A stretch of 9,143 nt of DNA from Methanothrix sp. (GCA_011620785.1 WOYM01000120.1:1-9143), one strand, 5' to 3'. Shown: positions 1 to 6,873, counted from the first letter of the stretch. Translations and numbers: made by a program. Notes: generated by a model from the letters alone, not told the origin.

Positions 1-7
1 AATAAGG

Positions 8-109
8 TGCCGGGGGCGGGATTCGAGCCCGCGACTTCGAGATGACTCAGGCGCGTTCTTCGCAATTACCCTATGAGTCTCGCGCCCTAACCAGCTAGGC
101 CACCCCGGC
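8..109 (-). tRNA. tRNA-Met (anticodon CAT), intron-containing, probably elongator
   Basis: Read on the minus strand this folds as a complete tRNA. The acceptor stem GCCGGGG/CCCCGGC pairs 109-103 with 15-9, and the discriminator A is at 8. The D stem is GCCT/GGGC (100-97 with 87-84) with a GG-containing loop. The anticodon stem CGAGA/TCTCG pairs 82-78 with 42-38. The T arm is GCGGG-CTCGAAT-CCCGC (32-16). Removing a 28-base intron leaves the seven-base loop CTCATAA with anticodon CAT at 75-73. The anticodon stem lacks the three consecutive G-C pairs of initiator tRNAs, so this is probably elongator Met; a tRNA-Ile2 whose CAT is modified is the alternative. CCA is not encoded. The minus-strand promoter would lie in the AT-rich stretch just beyond 110. 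Confidence 0.93.
44..71 (-). other. tRNA intron with bulge-helix-bulge splice motif (position 37/38)
   Basis: The intron is 28 bases and sits between A37 (72) and A38 (43). The central helix CTCA (77-74) pairs with TGAG (49-46). It is flanked by two three-base bulges, TA|G (73-71) and TC|A (45-43), each cut after its second base. This is the canonical substrate of the archaeal tRNA splicing endonuclease. Inside the intron, GG (70-69) pairs with CC (51-50), and a small hairpin GCG-AAGAA-CGC (63-53) caps it. Confidence 0.88.
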
Positions 110-130
110 ACGGCATAGTCCCTCGGGTGA

Positions 131-147
131 ATAGCTAATTAAGGTTT
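131..147. promoter_or_regulatory. AT-rich divergent promoter region between tRNA-Met and coaBC
   Basis: Only about 100 bases separate the tRNA 5' end from the coaBC start, and this is the AT-rich part. On the minus strand it reads CTTAATTAGCTAT (143-131), a TATA-like box about 25-30 bases before the tRNA 5' end. On the plus strand the same bases (CTAATTAAGG) could serve coaBC with a leader of some tens of bases. This is inferred from base composition and spacing only. Confidence 0.4.
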
Positions 148-210
148 TTGCTTAATCCCCTGCAGAGGAACGGGCATCCTTTAAGAGCTCAAAGTGCAAA
201 AGGGATGAGT

Positions 211-1407
211 ATGCCCTCTGATATCTCAGCCTCGGTGAGCGAGACCCTATCCGGAAAGACGATAGTGGTGGGAGTGACGGGAAGCATCGCTGCTGTCCGG
301 GTGATAGACCTCATTCGCGACCTCATCCGCCGCGGTGCAGAGGTTCATTGCACCATGAGCCATGCAGCCGGACAGATACTGCATCCCTATGCCCTGGAGT
401 ATGCCTCAAACCATCCGGTGATAACCGAGATCACTGGTCGGGTGGAGCATGTCCAGTTCTGCGGCGTGGACGGAAAGGCAGACCTCTTCCTGGTCGCGCC
501 GGCCACCGCCAACACCATTGGCAAGATGGCCAATGGCATCGATGACACTCCGGTGACCACCTTTGCCACCACGGCTCTCGGAAGTGGCAAGCCGGTGGCA
601 GTCGTCCCTGCCATGCATGAGGCCATGTACCGCCATCCTGCAGTCATACGGAATCTGCAAATCCTGAGGGAAATGGGCGTGGCCCTCATCGATCCGCGCA
701 TCGAGGAGGGCAAGGCCAAATTCGCCGATAACCAGCGGGTGGTGCAGGAGGTAGAAAGACTGCTGGGCCCGGCCGACCTTAAAGGGAAGAGGATCCTGAT
801 CACCAGCGGCTCGAATGCCGAATCCATCGACCCCATCAGAATTCTCACCAACCGGGCCTCGGGGAAGACCGGGATCGCCCTCGCCCTGGAGGCCCGGAGG
901 CGGGGGGCGGATGTAACCCTGGTCCACCGCTTCATTCAGGACCTGCCAGTCCACCAGGTCTATGCCCAGAGCGCAAGCGATATGCTGGATTCGGTCATGG
1001 CAGAGCTCAAGAAGGGCTGCGATGCCCTGATCAGCGCCGCGGCAGTGGCGGACTACACCCTCGACCCGAGCGAGGAGAAGATCAAGTCCGGCCTGGAATT
1101 GAATCTGCGGCTCAAGCCCACCAGGAAGATAATCAAGACGGTGCGAGAAGCCTACCCTGATCTCAAGATAGTGGGCTTCAAGGCCGAGACCGATACCGGC
1201 GACGAGGAGCTCCTGGCCAGAGCTCGTGCATCCCTGGAGGGCGCGGGGCTGGACCTGGTGGTGGCCAATGACGTCTCCAGAGGTGGCATGGGCACGGATG
1301 ATAACCGGGTGCTGATATTGAGCCGGTCCGGCAGCCATAGCGAGGTCCAGGGAAAAAAGAGCCTGATTGCGACAAAGATCATCGACTCTCTGGCGGAGAT
1401 TCTATGA
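211..1407 (+). CDS. coaBC: Bifunctional phosphopantothenoylcysteine synthetase/decarboxylase CoaBC
   Basis: This cytosolic enzyme makes 4'-phosphopantetheine for CoA: the CoaB half joins 4'-phosphopantothenate and cysteine using a nucleotide triphosphate, and the CoaC half decarboxylates the product with FMN. Residues are counted from ATG 211. The N-terminal flavoprotein half shows GVTGSIAA (about 21-28), the catalytic His in EHVQF (about 80), PATANTIGKMANGI and PAMHEAMY. The C-terminal half shows ITSGSNAESIDPIRILTNRASGKTG, AAAVADYT and GFKAET. Where bacterial CoaC has a lid Cys in its ACGD-like motif, this protein has EGKAKFAD; archaeal CoaBC proteins such as the M. jannaschii one look the same here. 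ATG 211 has AGGG about six bases upstream. ATG 205 in frame is equally possible by sequence, and a TTG at 148 would add an unlikely extension into the promoter region. At 398 aa the length is normal. It is the first gene of the CoA operon and overlaps the next by ATGA. Confidence 0.96.
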   Translation: MPSDISASVSETLSGKTIVVGVTGSIAAVRVIDLIRDLIRRGAEVHCTMSHAAGQILHPYALEYASNHPVITEITGRVEHVQFCGVDGKADLFLVAPATANTIGKMANGIDDTPVTTFATTALGSGKPVAVVPAMHEAMYRHPAVIRNLQILREMGVALIDPRIEEGKAKFADNQRVVQEVERLLGPADLKGKRILITSGSNAESIDPIRILTNRASGKTGIALALEARRRGADVTLVHRFIQDLPVHQVYAQSASDMLDSVMAELKKGCDALISAAAVADYTLDPSEEKIKSGLELNLRLKPTRKIIKTVREAYPDLKIVGFKAETDTGDEELLARARASLEGAGLDLVVANDVSRGGMGTDDNRVLILSRSGSHSEVQGKKSLIATKIIDSLAEIL

Positions 1408-2273
1408 ATCCCCCCAATTCGAATCATTTGACAACCAGAGCCTGGGTCCCATCCCACATCACCGGCTTTTTCGCGGCCTGGCGTGAGGAAGACCCTCTGC
1501 AGTCCGGCTCTATCGGCTGCGGCCTGTGTCTTTCCCCCGGCGCCACGACCATCATAGAATCCTCTCCCGATATCGAGGATGCTGAGATCATTCTCAATGG
1601 CAGAGTGACAGATGCTCCCGTCTCCAGGTTCGTCGTCGAGCGGCTGGCCAGGAGCCCAGTCCGGGTGAAAACCGATATGAATATGCCCTTTGGCTCCGGT
1701 TTTGGAGCAAGCGGGGCGGGGGCCTTGGGTTGCGCTTATGCCCTAAACCATCACTTCGACCTGGGACTCACCGCCGATCAGACGGCATCGGTCGCCCATG
1801 CGGCAGAGGTTGTAAACCGCACTGGCCTTGGGGACGTCATCGCCCAGAACACCGGCGGCCTGGTGATCCGTCTGGAGCCCGGGGCGCCTGGCATCGGCAG
1901 AATCGACCGAATACCCGTCCCCCCCATTCCGGTTCACTGCGTGGTCAGGGGCCCGATCTCCACCCGGGAGGTGCTCTCCGACCAGAGCATCATGTCATCC
2001 ATAAATGAGGCTGGCCGGGCTGCCCTGAAGGATCTATTGAAAAAGCCCACATTGGAGGAGTTCATGCGACTCTCCCGCCGTTTCACCATAGAGACGGGTC
2101 TTGCCAGCAGCTGGGCCCTGGATATGATAGAGGCGGTGGAGGCGGAGGGCGGAAGGGCCAGCATGATCATGCTAGGAGACGCGGTCTATGCCTTTGGCGG
2201 AATTGAGGCCCTCCAGGGCTCAGGCCAGGTCTATACTACCTTCATCTCTCAAAGAGGTGCTAACCTTGACTGA
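1404..2273 (+). CDS. pok: Pantoate kinase (GHMP kinase family)
   Basis: It phosphorylates pantoate to 4-phosphopantoate with ATP. This is the archaeal replacement for the order used in bacteria, where pantothenate is made first and then phosphorylated. The GHMP-kinase glycine-rich ATP loop is clear at residues 95-108 (MPFGSGFGASGAGA). It is followed by HAAEVVNRTGLGDVIAQNTGG (132-152) and the C-terminal GHMP motif SMIMLGDAVYAF (253-264). The N-terminal block RAWVPSHITGFF with SGSIGCGLCL is typical of archaeal pantoate kinases. At 289 aa the length fits. The start ATG overlaps the coaBC stop as ATGA and has GGAG (1395-1398) five bases before it, so translation is probably coupled. Its 3' end overlaps the next gene by 8 bases. 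The neighbours, which perform the two following steps, strongly support pantoate over other GHMP substrates. Confidence 0.93.
   Translation: MNPPNSNHLTTRAWVPSHITGFFAAWREEDPLQSGSIGCGLCLSPGATTIIESSPDIEDAEIILNGRVTDAPVSRFVVERLARSPVRVKTDMNMPFGSGFGASGAGALGCAYALNHHFDLGLTADQTASVAHAAEVVNRTGLGDVIAQNTGGLVIRLEPGAPGIGRIDRIPVPPIPVHCVVRGPISTREVLSDQSIMSSINEAGRAALKDLLKKPTLEEFMRLSRRFTIETGLASSWALDMIEAVEAEGGRASMIMLGDAVYAFGGIEALQGSGQVYTTFISQRGANLD
2254..2259 (+). promoter_or_regulatory. Ribosome binding site GAGGTG deciding a TTG start
   Basis: GAGGTG lies inside the pantoate kinase coding region, six bases before TTG 2266. It is a near-perfect match to the archaeal anti-Shine-Dalgarno. It argues for TTG 2266 over the in-frame ATG at 2188, which would add 26 residues overlapping pantoate kinase and unlike the family. 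Confidence 0.75.
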
Positions 2274-3030
2274 AATTCCCAAATCCCATCCCAGATATGC
2301 TTCCCTGGTGGCGCGGGAGCGCGTGGCAGAAGGAGTGAAAAAAGGATATACCAGCACCCAGGGGCTGATCGCCCAGGGCAGGGGAGAGTGCTTCGACTAT
2401 CTCCTGGGTGAGAGGACGACGGCTTCCGCGGCAGCGGCGATCCGGGTGGGAGCGGCATTGCTCCTCTTAGCTCAGAGGCCGGCGATCTCGGTCAACGGCA
2501 ATGTGGCCGCTCTGGTCGCAGAGGAGATGGTGGCGCTGGCTGCAGCCCTCAATATCCCCCTGGAGGTGAACCTATTTCACCGCAGCGAGGATAGGGTGAA
2601 GAAGATCGCCGATCTGCTAAGGGAGAAGGGTGCAGAAGATGTTCTGGGCGAGAGGCCGGACATCTCAGTGCCAGGCCTTGATCATGCCCGGGCCCTGGCC
2701 ACCCGGGGCGGAATCTACGATGCCGATGCGGTGCTCATTCCCCTGGAGGACGGCGACCGGTGCGAGGCCCTGCTGGCCATGGGAAAGATGGTTATAGCCA
2801 TCGACCTCAACCCCCTCTCCCGCACAGCAAAAAAGGCTACGGTGAGCATTGTGGACAATATCCTTCGGGCAGTGCCCCAGCTGACGGAAGAGGTCAGGCA
2901 GCTCTCCAATAAGCCTCGCACGGATCTGGAGAAGACATTAAATGAATACGACAACCAGAAGACTCTGGCCGGGGCGGTGCAGGAGATCCGGGACCATCTG
3001 GACGAGCAGTTCAGGAAGGGGAGCGACTAA
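2266..3030 (+). CDS. pps: 4-phosphopantoate--beta-alanine ligase (phosphopantothenate synthetase)
   Basis: It condenses 4-phosphopantoate with beta-alanine, using ATP, to give 4'-phosphopantothenate, the substrate of CoaBC. It is the archaeal-type synthetase and is unrelated to bacterial PanC. Residues are counted from TTG 2266. The N-terminus IPKSHPRYASLVARERV (4-20) is the expected family start. GECFDYLLGERT (41-52), SVNGNVAAL (75-83), HRSEDRV (105-111) and the C-terminal IDLNPLSRTAKKATVSIVDN (179-198) are the conserved blocks. At 254 aa it has the usual family length. TTG is chosen because of the GAGGTG ribosome site six bases upstream and because the protein then begins at the conserved IPKSHPRY region. 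It is the last gene of the operon, overlapping pantoate kinase by 8 bases. Its TAA overlaps the stop of the convergent ATPase gene. Confidence 0.94.
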   Translation: MTEIPKSHPRYASLVARERVAEGVKKGYTSTQGLIAQGRGECFDYLLGERTTASAAAAIRVGAALLLLAQRPAISVNGNVAALVAEEMVALAAALNIPLEVNLFHRSEDRVKKIADLLREKGAEDVLGERPDISVPGLDHARALATRGGIYDADAVLIPLEDGDRCEALLAMGKMVIAIDLNPLSRTAKKATVSIVDNILRAVPQLTEEVRQLSNKPRTDLEKTLNEYDNQKTLAGAVQEIRDHLDEQFRKGSD

Positions 3031-5750
3031 CCTATCACTGGAAACCTCCTGCGTATGAGCTTATGCAGCTCAATGGCGGCAAAGGCCACCAGGGCCACTC
3101 CCACCAGCTCCACCCACTGATACAGAGAGACGGGATGAATCTGCAGCACATCGGACAGACCGGGCATGTACATGGCAGCCACCTGGATCAGAATAGCGGC
3201 TATGGCGCCGAACAGCAGCAGAGGATTTCTAAGTGGACTGGAGCTGAAAGCGCTCTTGAGCTCTGATCGGCTGGCGAAGACCACAGCATTCTCAAAGAGG
3301 ACCATCATGATCATAGCGATGTTTCTCGCCTCCTCAATGCTCCGGCCCATGGACATCTGCCAGTAGAATACGGCATAGGTCAGGCCGCCGACAACCACTG
3401 CCACCAGTGCTACCTTCTCCACCATCAAACGATTGAAAATCGCCTCGTTCACCGGTCTCGGCGGCCGGTTCATCTCCCCGCCCTCGGCGGGCTCGAAGAC
3501 CAGGGCTACATCTTGAATACCGTTGGTGACCAGGTTCAGCCAGAGGAGCTGGACGGCAAGCAGAGGAAGGGGCATATTGAAGATCAGGGCTAAGATGAAT
3601 AGGAATATCTCCGCCACTCCGGTGGAGATGGTAAAGAAGATCACCTTTCGCAGGTTATTGTAGACGATCCTACCCTCCTCTATCCCCGAGACAATGGAGG
3701 CGAAGTTGTCATCGGTGATGATGAGGTCAGCGCTCTCCTTGGCCACATCGGTCCCGCCCTTGCCCATGGCCACGCCCACATGAGCGGCACGCAGCGCTGG
3801 TGCATCGTTGGCTCCGTCACCGGTAACAGCTACCAGCTTTCCGTTTCTTATCAAAGAGTTAGTGATGAGCACCTTCTGCTGGGGCTCAACCCGGGCGTAA
3901 ACCCGGCCCTTCCTGGTAAGAGCATCGACTGCCTCCGGGCCTTTGGCCTCAGCATCCTTCAGCTCCATTCCCGTGACCACCTGATCGACGCTATCCGCCA
4001 GCCCCAGCTCCCTGGAAATGGCAAATGCGGTTGCCGGATGATCTCCGGTGACCATTGCCACCTGGACGCCCGAGCTCTTGCATGCCTCCACTGCCGCTTT
4101 GGCCTCCGGCCGGAGGGGATCGATCATCCCCACCAGTCCTAAAAATGTGAGCCCTTCCAGCCGGTCCTCGGCGAATTCCTGGTTCTCTGGGAACCTGCCA
4201 TATGCCAGGGCCAGGAGTCTGAAACCTGCGGTGGCCAGAGCCTCGGCCACTTTATCTGCACCCTGTGGATCCAGAGGAATCTCGCCCTCGGGAGTGGCCA
4301 TTCTGCTGCTCATCTTCAGGATCTTCTCTGGCGAGCCTTTGGCAAATGCAATCCTCCCATCCGGCCCCTGATTGAGGGTGGCTGAGAACTGGCGCTTGGA
4401 TTCAAATGGTATCTGAGCGATCCTGGGATAATTGCTCTGCTCCTCCTGTTGAGTGACTCCAGTCTCCTGAGCCATCATGAGCAGGGCCACGTCCACTGCA
4501 TCCCCGTGGTAGTCCCAGCTACCGTCTCTGAAGCCGGAAAAGGCCTCATTTGCCAGAACCGAGGCTCTGGCCAGGGCCTTCAGGGCAGATGTCTGGCCGG
4601 CTGACTGGCTGCCGACCGGGCCTTCTGCTGCCATCTTACCTGCTGCTTCCTCTGCCACTTCCTGAGGGCTTTTAGCCAGCTCGATCACATTCCAGCTATC
4701 CCGGCCGGGAATGACTGCTCTGGTAACAGTAAGCTGGTTGACGGTAAGGGTTCCCGTCTTGTCCGAGGCGATGAAGTTGCATGATCCCAGGGCCTCCACC
4801 GCTATCAGCCGGCGGACGATGACATTTCTCTTTGCCATGCGAGACATGCCTATGGACAGAGCCACAGTCATGGCCACGGGCAGACCCTCGGGCACTGCCG
4901 ATACCGCCAAAGCTACCGACTGCAGGAAGATATCATAAATGGGCTCTCCCCGGTAGATCTCAACCGCAAAGATCACCGCCACAGCCACGGCCACGCCCAG
5001 AGCGATCGTGGAGTTGAACTTCTCCATGCGCAGGATCAGAGGAGGCTTGGTCTCGGGCATGCCAGTCAGAGACGCTGCCAGACCTCCTACTGCGGTTTTC
5101 GAGGCAGTGGCGACTACGACACCTCTACCCCTCCCAGATACTACAATGGTGCCGGCAAAGGCCATGTTCTCCCTGTCGCCCAGTGGGGTTCTCCGATCGA
5201 GAATCAGATCGGGGTCTTTGGCATCTGGTATCGACTCTCCGGTGAGCAGAGACTCGTCCACCACCAGATCCTGGACCTCTATCAGTCTGAGATCGGCGGG
5301 AACCTTTCCTCCTGACTCCAGCAGGACTATATCGCCGGGAACAAGCTCCTCGGAGTCTATCTCGAACTCCTCGCCATCCCGGATCACACGGGTCTTGGTT
5401 CTGACCAGATTCTTCAGTGCTTCAGCGCTCTTCTCTGCCGAGTATTCCTGGACGGTGCCTATAACTGAGTTGAGCAGGAGCACAATCATGATAAATATGC
5501 TCTCCTGCCAGTCTCCCAGCAAGAGAGATATAGCGGCTGCCAGGAGGAGAATGTAGATCAAGGGACTATAAAATTGGCGGAGAAAATAGACCGCAATGCT
5601 TGTCGGCTTCGGTTTGGGAAGGCTGTTCGGCCCATAGATCCTCAACCTTTCTGCAACCTCGTCCTTTCCCAGTCCGCCTTCGGTGTTTGCCTTTAATGCC
5701 TCTATTGCATCGTCTGCAGGAATTGAATAGGCTTCTATTACCGCATCCAA
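3027..5750 (-). CDS. P-type cation-transporting ATPase (P2 type, Ca2+-ATPase-like)
   Basis: This is a membrane ion pump driven by ATP through an aspartyl-phosphate intermediate. At 907 aa it is full length with all catalytic motifs. The cation-ATPase N-domain comes first (to about 50). The actuator TGES is at 170-173, the M4 motif PEGLP at 287-291 and DKTGTLT at 330-336, with D330 phosphorylated. KGSPE (471-475) lies in the nucleotide domain, followed by MVTGDHP (566-572) and TGDGANDAP (643-651). About ten membrane segments are arranged as in SERCA. Of the SERCA cation ligands, E309 (here E288), E771 (E714), N796 (N739), T799 (T742) and E908 (E820) are kept by eye alignment. N768 becomes G711 and D800 becomes N743. 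The ion is therefore uncertain: Ca2+ is plausible but not proven. The start is TTG at 5750-5748, with GGAGG seven bases upstream. No partner gene is adjacent. Confidence 0.93.
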   Translation of the reverse strand: MDAVIEAYSIPADDAIEALKANTEGGLGKDEVAERLRIYGPNSLPKPKPTSIAVYFLRQFYSPLIYILLLAAAISLLLGDWQESIFIMIVLLLNSVIGTVQEYSAEKSAEALKNLVRTKTRVIRDGEEFEIDSEELVPGDIVLLESGGKVPADLRLIEVQDLVVDESLLTGESIPDAKDPDLILDRRTPLGDRENMAFAGTIVVSGRGRGVVVATASKTAVGGLAASLTGMPETKPPLILRMEKFNSTIALGVAVAVAVIFAVEIYRGEPIYDIFLQSVALAVSAVPEGLPVAMTVALSIGMSRMAKRNVIVRRLIAVEALGSCNFIASDKTGTLTVNQLTVTRAVIPGRDSWNVIELAKSPQEVAEEAAGKMAAEGPVGSQSAGQTSALKALARASVLANEAFSGFRDGSWDYHGDAVDVALLMMAQETGVTQQEEQSNYPRIAQIPFESKRQFSATLNQGPDGRIAFAKGSPEKILKMSSRMATPEGEIPLDPQGADKVAEALATAGFRLLALAYGRFPENQEFAEDRLEGLTFLGLVGMIDPLRPEAKAAVEACKSSGVQVAMVTGDHPATAFAISRELGLADSVDQVVTGMELKDAEAKGPEAVDALTRKGRVYARVEPQQKVLITNSLIRNGKLVAVTGDGANDAPALRAAHVGVAMGKGGTDVAKESADLIITDDNFASIVSGIEEGRIVYNNLRKVIFFTISTGVAEIFLFILALIFNMPLPLLAVQLLWLNLVTNGIQDVALVFEPAEGGEMNRPPRPVNEAIFNRLMVEKVALVAVVVGGLTYAVFYWQMSMGRSIEEARNIAMIMMVLFENAVVFASRSELKSAFSSSPLRNPLLLFGAIAAILIQVAAMYMPGLSDVLQIHPVSLYQWVELVGVALVAFAAIELHKLIRRRFPVIG

Positions 5751-5757
5751 CTCAATG

Positions 5758-5765
5758 CCTCCACC
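5758..5765 (-). promoter_or_regulatory. Ribosome binding site of the P-type ATPase (TTG start)
   Basis: On the minus strand GGTGGAGG (5765-5758) ends seven bases before the TTG at 5750. It is the strongest Shine-Dalgarno match in the window and supports a TTG start. The first in-frame residues then fit the known N-terminal cation-ATPase domain. Confidence 0.72.
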
Positions 5766-5816
5766 GAGAGATGTTGTCAGGCCGGGAGTTCCATGGGCTC
5801 AAATTCATGAAATCTT

Positions 5817-5826
5817 TCATATATGA
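5817..5826 (-). promoter_or_regulatory. Perfect palindrome tcatatatga; candidate TATA box for the ATPase
   Basis: The ten-base palindrome sits about 70 bases upstream of the ATPase TTG. On the minus strand it reads as a TATA-like box, predicting initiation near 5795 and a leader of roughly 45 bases that contains the GGAGG site. TTCAT occurs at 5804 and again at 5816, twelve bases apart, so the same stretch could also be an operator for the divergent pstS promoter. This is a prediction from pattern only. Confidence 0.4.
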
Positions 5827-5847
5827 TCTGGTTGATTACAGTTTCGG

Positions 5848-5855
5848 TATAAAAG
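5848..5855 (+). promoter_or_regulatory. TATA box (TATAAAAG) upstream of pstS-like gene
   Basis: TATAAAAG matches the archaeal TATA consensus well. It predicts initiation around 5877-5880 and a leader of about 70 bases before the pstS start. A second, weaker TATA-like element, TTACATATC (5922-5930), lies about 25 bases before the TTG/GTG start and could instead give a leaderless transcript. That would explain the absence of a recognisable ribosome site. Confidence 0.5.
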
Positions 5856-5948
5856 CTAGATAAATCCCTCAATTCAATTTCTATGATGTGGGAGCGATCG
5901 GATTGAGCTATGACGATAGGCTTACATATCTGGCCGGACAATTCTTAG

Positions 5949-6779
5949 TTGGTGGGGTTAATTACAAAAATAATTATAATCTTGCTGGTTTGTCTCTCAT
6001 TTGTATCCCTCTCGCCCTGTGAGGCACTACCGGAAGATGTCACAATCATGGGATCCTCAACAGTGATGCCGCTGGCCGAGGCTGCTGCAGAGGTCTTCAA
6101 TCTCGAGCAAAATGATTATTTGGTCAGTGTCACGGCAGGTGGAACCGGCGCGGGAATTTTAGGCATTGTGGAGCGCAAGTACGACATAACCATGGCTTCG
6201 CGGGCTATAACTGAGGAAGAAAAACAGATGTTCGGGGACAGCTTCCAGGAATTCAAGATCGGCATGGACGGCATCAGCATTGCCGTAAGCGATGAGATAT
6301 ACCAGGAAGGAGTACGGGACCTGAGCAGGGATCAGGTTATGAGGATCTATTCCGGTGAGATCACCAACTGGAATGAGGTGAGAGGACCGGATAAGGATAT
6401 CTATGTTATTTCCAGAGAATACGGCTCGGGCACAAGAGACGACTTCAATGAAGCGGTGATAGGGGACATAGGGACAGAAAGCCCTGGAGTCGATACCGTG
6501 GCCTACAGCGGAGCAGAGGTCAAGACGGCAATTTCCGGAAGCGATAGGGCCATAGGCTACCTGGGATTCAATTATTTGGGAGGAGGCGTCCAGGGAATAG
6601 CCTTCAACGGCATCGTGCCCAGCTATGAGAACATCAAGCTGGATTTTTATGAGCTCAAAAGGAGCCTCTACTTCTATACATTCGGCGACCCCACTCCTGG
6701 AGCCAGGGCATTCATCGATTTCATCCTGGGGCCAGAGGGACAGAAGATTGCGGCAGAAGAGGGTTTCATAGCGAACTGA
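5949..6779 (+). CDS. pstS: Phosphate-binding protein PstS, ABC-transporter substrate-binding family
   Basis: This is a secreted or membrane-anchored protein that captures phosphate outside the cell for the Pst ABC importer. The N-terminus is a signal peptide: a Lys at residue 7, the hydrophobic run IIIILLVCLSFVSLS, then a likely processing site near CEA (about 24-26). LSPC is a poor lipobox, so lipid anchoring is doubtful. The mature part shows the PstS ligand-site blocks MGSSTVMPLAEA, TAGGTGAGI, MASRAITEEE and REYGSGTRDDFNEAV. The end of the protein, GPEGQKIAAEEGFI, is typical of the family. At 276 aa the length is usual. An in-frame TAG at 5946-5948 fixes the start at TTG 5949 or GTG 5952; neither has a good ribosome site. 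No pstC, pstA, pstB or phoU lies within the window. Phosphate is the best guess from the GSGTR motif; a related oxyanion is less likely. Confidence 0.87.
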   Translation: MVGLITKIIIILLVCLSFVSLSPCEALPEDVTIMGSSTVMPLAEAAAEVFNLEQNDYLVSVTAGGTGAGILGIVERKYDITMASRAITEEEKQMFGDSFQEFKIGMDGISIAVSDEIYQEGVRDLSRDQVMRIYSGEITNWNEVRGPDKDIYVISREYGSGTRDDFNEAVIGDIGTESPGVDTVAYSGAEVKTAISGSDRAIGYLGFNYLGGGVQGIAFNGIVPSYENIKLDFYELKRSLYFYTFGDPTPGARAFIDFILGPEGQKIAAEEGFIAN

Positions 6780-6808
6780 TACTTTTAAGGAGAGAAAAGC
6801 ACTCTAAT

Positions 6809-6824
6809 CTTGCACAGGAGCAAG
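6809..6824. other. Small inverted repeat between pstS and mtnA
   Basis: CTTGC (6809-6813) and GCAAG (6820-6824) form a five-pair stem with a six-base loop, 30 bases after the pstS stop. An A-rich tract follows on the plus strand, not a T tract, so it is not a convincing terminator for pstS. It could be an operator or chance. Confidence 0.25.
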
Positions 6825-6825
6825 C

Positions 6826-6838
6826 AAAAAATAATAAT
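6826..6838 (+). promoter_or_regulatory. A/T-rich candidate promoter of mtnA
   Basis: The run of A followed by AATAATAATA is the only TATA-like stretch before mtnA. It would place initiation near 6855-6862, directly upstream of the GGTGA ribosome site. The 94-base gap after pstS supports a separate promoter here. Confidence 0.35.
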
Positions 6839-6861
6839 ACCAGTATGTACATCTACTATCT

Positions 6862-6866
6862 GGTGA
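6862..6866 (+). promoter_or_regulatory. Ribosome binding site GGTGA of mtnA (TTG start)
   Basis: GGTGA ends seven bases before TTG 6874. Between the in-frame TAA at 6835 and this TTG there is no other ATG, GTG or TTG in frame, so the TTG start is well determined. Confidence 0.65.
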
Positions 6867-6873
6867 ACTTCCT

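Noticed and set aside
148..210. Extended coaBC start at TTG 148
   Set aside because: It would add about 20 residues unlike the family, overlaps the AT-rich promoter region, and has no ribosome site; ATG 205 or 211 is better.
406..1338. Long minus-strand open frame of 310 codons opposite coaBC
   Set aside because: It lies wholly antisense to a convincing CoaBC gene, has low-complexity His/Gly/Gln-rich content without family motifs, and is explained by the codon bias of the real gene.
2188..2265. ATG 2188 as start of phosphopantothenate synthetase
   Set aside because: It would overlap pantoate kinase by 86 bases and add a non-conserved extension, while TTG 2266 has GAGGTG at six bases and gives the family N-terminus.
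5008..5556. Plus-strand open frame of 182 codons opposite the ATPase
   Set aside because: Ser/Arg/Thr-rich mirror of the ATPase actuator region with no motif; an artefact of composition.
5946..5948. TAG before pstS read as pyrrolysine
   Set aside because: mtnA, mtnP and the ATPase all end in TAG at sensible family ends, so TAG acts as a stop here, and the signal peptide begins naturally after it.
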